Below are positions 62,180-64,000 of a DNA stretch of 64,000 bases, piece by piece (the first letter of the stretch is position 1; every line of letters starts with the position of its first letter). The position numbers and the translations under genes are program-made. The stretch is taken from the NCBI GenBank assembly GCA_964568585.1, contig CAZMQI010000007.1, positions 16,069-80,068 of the forward strand, read 5' to 3'. The notes below the pieces were generated by a model. The model made no database searches. It saw only the letters and a program-made list of their open reading frames with translations, and had not been told where the DNA came from. Source of the stretch: RGZA01 sp964568585. GTDB taxonomy: Bacteria; Pseudomonadota; Alphaproteobacteria; UBA9219; RGZA01.

Positions 62180-62785
62180 ATGGTCATGGATACTGTTACC
62201 GCCGATAGCGCATCCGCAACTGCAGATGCAAAAAAGCCTGACATTCTGGCTTGGTTTGATTGGGCGGAACGGTTGACCACGGGGCTTGGACAGAAAAGCG
62301 AATTGAGCGTTGCAGACGAAAATAATTTTGATGCCGTGTTGTTATCGCTGCTTTCATCACTGCACAACAAACCCGGTGCGGATACCAGCGGAATTCAACG
62401 CGAATTAAAATCTACAGGTGTTCGGGTGCCTGAAAAACTTGCTGTGAATGCAGGGTCGGTTGTGGCCATTGAAACCATCACGCTATTCATGCTGGAACGT
62501 TTGGCAACGCGTGATGATGAACGTGCGTTTGATATTGCCGAAGATTTGCGTAGCATTTCGCGTAACGGCATTTTTGCAAGCCAGTTGCAAATCTTTCAAA
62601 TGGGATTAGCGGCAGGCAATGAAACTTTGCGTCCCGTTGAGCCATTTGGAAATAAAGACGAACTGGTTGCAAACGCGAGCAGAGAGCGCAGCTTCAAGCC
62701 GGATAGCTTTGCAGCGAGCGTAAACCAGGCTGCAAAGCGTATGATGCATAGCTATTTCAAGCCCGCACAATTAAACGCGGCTTAG
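62180..62785 (+). CDS. Hypothetical soluble protein
   Basis: A 201-residue protein, start ATG 9 bases after GTGGAG. I recognise no family. The first 25 residues are Ala/Thr/Ser-rich and probably disordered; then comes an all-helical body, for example PDILAWFDWAERLTTGLGQ and IETITLFMLERLATRDDERA. There is no signal peptide or membrane segment. It follows sdhB by about 110 bases, and its last codons overlap the convergent gene at 62782 by 4 bases. Confidence 0.6.
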   Translation: MVMDTVTADSASATADAKKPDILAWFDWAERLTTGLGQKSELSVADENNFDAVLLSLLSSLHNKPGADTSGIQRELKSTGVRVPEKLAVNAGSVVAIETITLFMLERLATRDDERAFDIAEDLRSISRNGIFASQLQIFQMGLAAGNETLRPVEPFGNKDELVANASRERSFKPDSFAASVNQAAKRMMHSYFKPAQLNAA

Positions 62786-63921
62786 GATTGACCGGGTTCG
62801 TCGTTCTCGGGACCTCTGCGACGTGAAAGGCCGCTATCACTTCTTACAGGTCGTGGCGCACCGCCAGCAACGATTTCAACTTTAAAATCTGGTTCGTACC
62901 ACGCATCAGGGATACGGATTTTTCCTCGATTATCCCGCTCACCCTCATAGGCTTCTGCATAAGAAGTATCATCGGCTATTTGCTCACGAATAGGTGGCAG
63001 GCTGCGTGGGTCACGTTCTACATCTGCGCGCTGTGAGGGTATGCGGCGCATACCAAATGGTTCGATTTCAGCAACCTGCCATTTATCACCATTCTGGCGA
63101 ATGCTGAAACGAACGCGGGCGCCTCCATTCAGTATCACGCCTTCTGGAAGATTTGAGATGTGAACAAATACATCACGTTCAACCCCAGGAATTGGCCTTT
63201 CGGGTTCAACAAAGGTGAAGCCTTTGTCAGGATGGAAATCCCTTTTCAATCGACCTGTATAGGGCAGTTCATCCGGTGCATCGGTTCCTAGATCTTGGTC
63301 ATCGAAATCATCACCTGATACATATGCTTGACCACGTGCAGGTGGTTCGGCACGTCCCAATACTTCGCGCGCTGCAGGAATAATACTTGCGGGGCGTTCG
63401 GGCGGTTGTGCGACTGCTGCGGTGGGCTGAGCGGGCGGTGCTGGTGGCGCTGGTTCTTGTGCTGCTGGCGCAGTTGCCGCAGGTTTTGGCGTTATTTCTG
63501 ATTTGCCAATGTTGTCTTCGATGGCTTTAATCAATCGTCCAATCTCAGTTGAGCGTGCGATTTCTCTTTGTCTTTTTTTGGAGTCATTTGGAAGTGGTGG
63601 CAGTTTTGGTGCTAGCCACGCTCTAAGTTCTGAACCTAAGTCGTTACGTACTTTTTTTCCAGGAAGGCTGACTATAAATATATTTGAACCGATGGACTTT
63701 CCTGTTGGCCTGCCAGTTGCGCCACCAGCCGATGCTGCTGGGTCATCAGCTTCAATATCTGTAAAATAGACCGGTTTATAATCCGTACCATTCCATACAA
63801 CTGCTACCGCTTGGCTTGCCGCAGGCGTGATAATGACGTTTGCGGGGGCGGTGGCGGCTTGGTTGTTCCAAAGCGTATAGATTGTATTGCTATCAAGTTT
63901 AAACTCGGTCGGTGATGCCAT
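62782..63921 (-). CDS. Cold-shock-domain protein with long disordered linker
   Basis: This protein has 379 residues from the ATG at 63921, behind AAGGA. Residues near 225-295 form a cold-shock domain: GRLKRDFHPDKGFTFVEPE with RNP1 KGFTFV, then DVFVHISNLPEG with RNP2. Such domains bind single-stranded RNA or DNA. The N-terminal 140 residues are unassigned, a Pro/Ala-rich linker (APAAQEPAPPAPPAQP) follows, and the C-terminal 90 residues are charged. Free-standing CspA is about 70 residues, so this is a large multi-part version. Confidence 0.7.
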   Translation of the reverse strand: MASPTEFKLDSNTIYTLWNNQAATAPANVIITPAASQAVAVVWNGTDYKPVYFTDIEADDPAASAGGATGRPTGKSIGSNIFIVSLPGKKVRNDLGSELRAWLAPKLPPLPNDSKKRQREIARSTEIGRLIKAIEDNIGKSEITPKPAATAPAAQEPAPPAPPAQPTAAVAQPPERPASIIPAAREVLGRAEPPARGQAYVSGDDFDDQDLGTDAPDELPYTGRLKRDFHPDKGFTFVEPERPIPGVERDVFVHISNLPEGVILNGGARVRFSIRQNGDKWQVAEIEPFGMRRIPSQRADVERDPRSLPPIREQIADDTSYAEAYEGERDNRGKIRIPDAWYEPDFKVEIVAGGAPRPVRSDSGLSRRRGPENDEPGQS

Positions 63922-64000
63922 AAAAAATTCCTTAAATGTTATAGCCCGCAATATACCAAGCAAATTTGAAAGTAAATTGATGTTTTGATAACATCTGTTC

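Noticed and set aside
1..64000. CRISPR arrays, rRNA genes or transposase genes
   Set aside because: I saw no regularly spaced repeats, no rRNA signature and no transposase in either strand.

Overview
This window reads as ordinary alphaproteobacterial chromosome carrying one integrated element of about 15 kb. The alphaproteobacterial signs are a ChvG/ChvI-type two-component pair, an NDUFS6-like zinc-finger protein, sdhC-sdhD-sdhA, scoAB, and an SRP RNA-dnaX-ybaB-recR cluster. A perfect 16-bp ParB site (parS) at 27945-27960 suggests the segment lies in the origin-proximal part of the chromosome. I cannot name the genus. Base composition looks close to balanced in the core and visibly AT-richer in the element; this is an impression by eye, not a computation.

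Left core (1-6823): the end of dps, tRNA-Arg(CCG), an ABC ATPase with a multi-pass membrane protein, a zinc-finger protein, polA with intact proofreading motifs, and an amino-acid permease.

Integrated element (6905-22044): it sits inside the anticodon loop of a tRNA-Arg(CCT) gene. The 5' half of that gene is left at 6875 and the 3' half at 22032-22079. Just inside the left end the element carries a complete tRNA-Arg(CCT), which probably replaces the gene it split. Its own machinery looks like a P4-type satellite: tyrosine integrase, AlpA-like regulator, prim-pol/helicase, and no capsid or tail genes. Its cargo looks like defence: a 1370-residue P-loop NTPase of STAND/NACHT type with a C-terminal PD-(D/E)xK motif, a type II restriction-modification pair whose methyltransferase has an N-terminal helix-turn-helix, a membrane protein behind a three-hairpin leader, and a 734-residue protein joining a possible Q-x-K nuclease to a SEC-C zinc motif.

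Middle core (22074-41011): a BigR/SqrR-like ArsR regulator with its operator and a CxxC carboxymuconolactone-decarboxylase protein, the SRP RNA, dnaX-ybaB-recR, small unknown genes next to parS, chvI-chvG, a putative secreted metallopeptidase, a phosphatase, hsp33, a lipoprotein, glycosyltransferases with GtrA, folE, clpB, and a compact cassette of two pilin-like paralogues with their own GxGD peptidase.

Right core (41021-63921): secF without secD beside it, an NHLRC2-like protein, an unusual two-part deaminase, hisN with a flippase-like protein, an FkbM methyltransferase, hsp20 with a possible RNA thermometer, a 50-residue unannotated ORF, a divergent Hsp70, manC, coaBC-dut, scoAB, sdhCDA separated from sdhB by two opposite-strand genes, and a cold-shock-domain protein.
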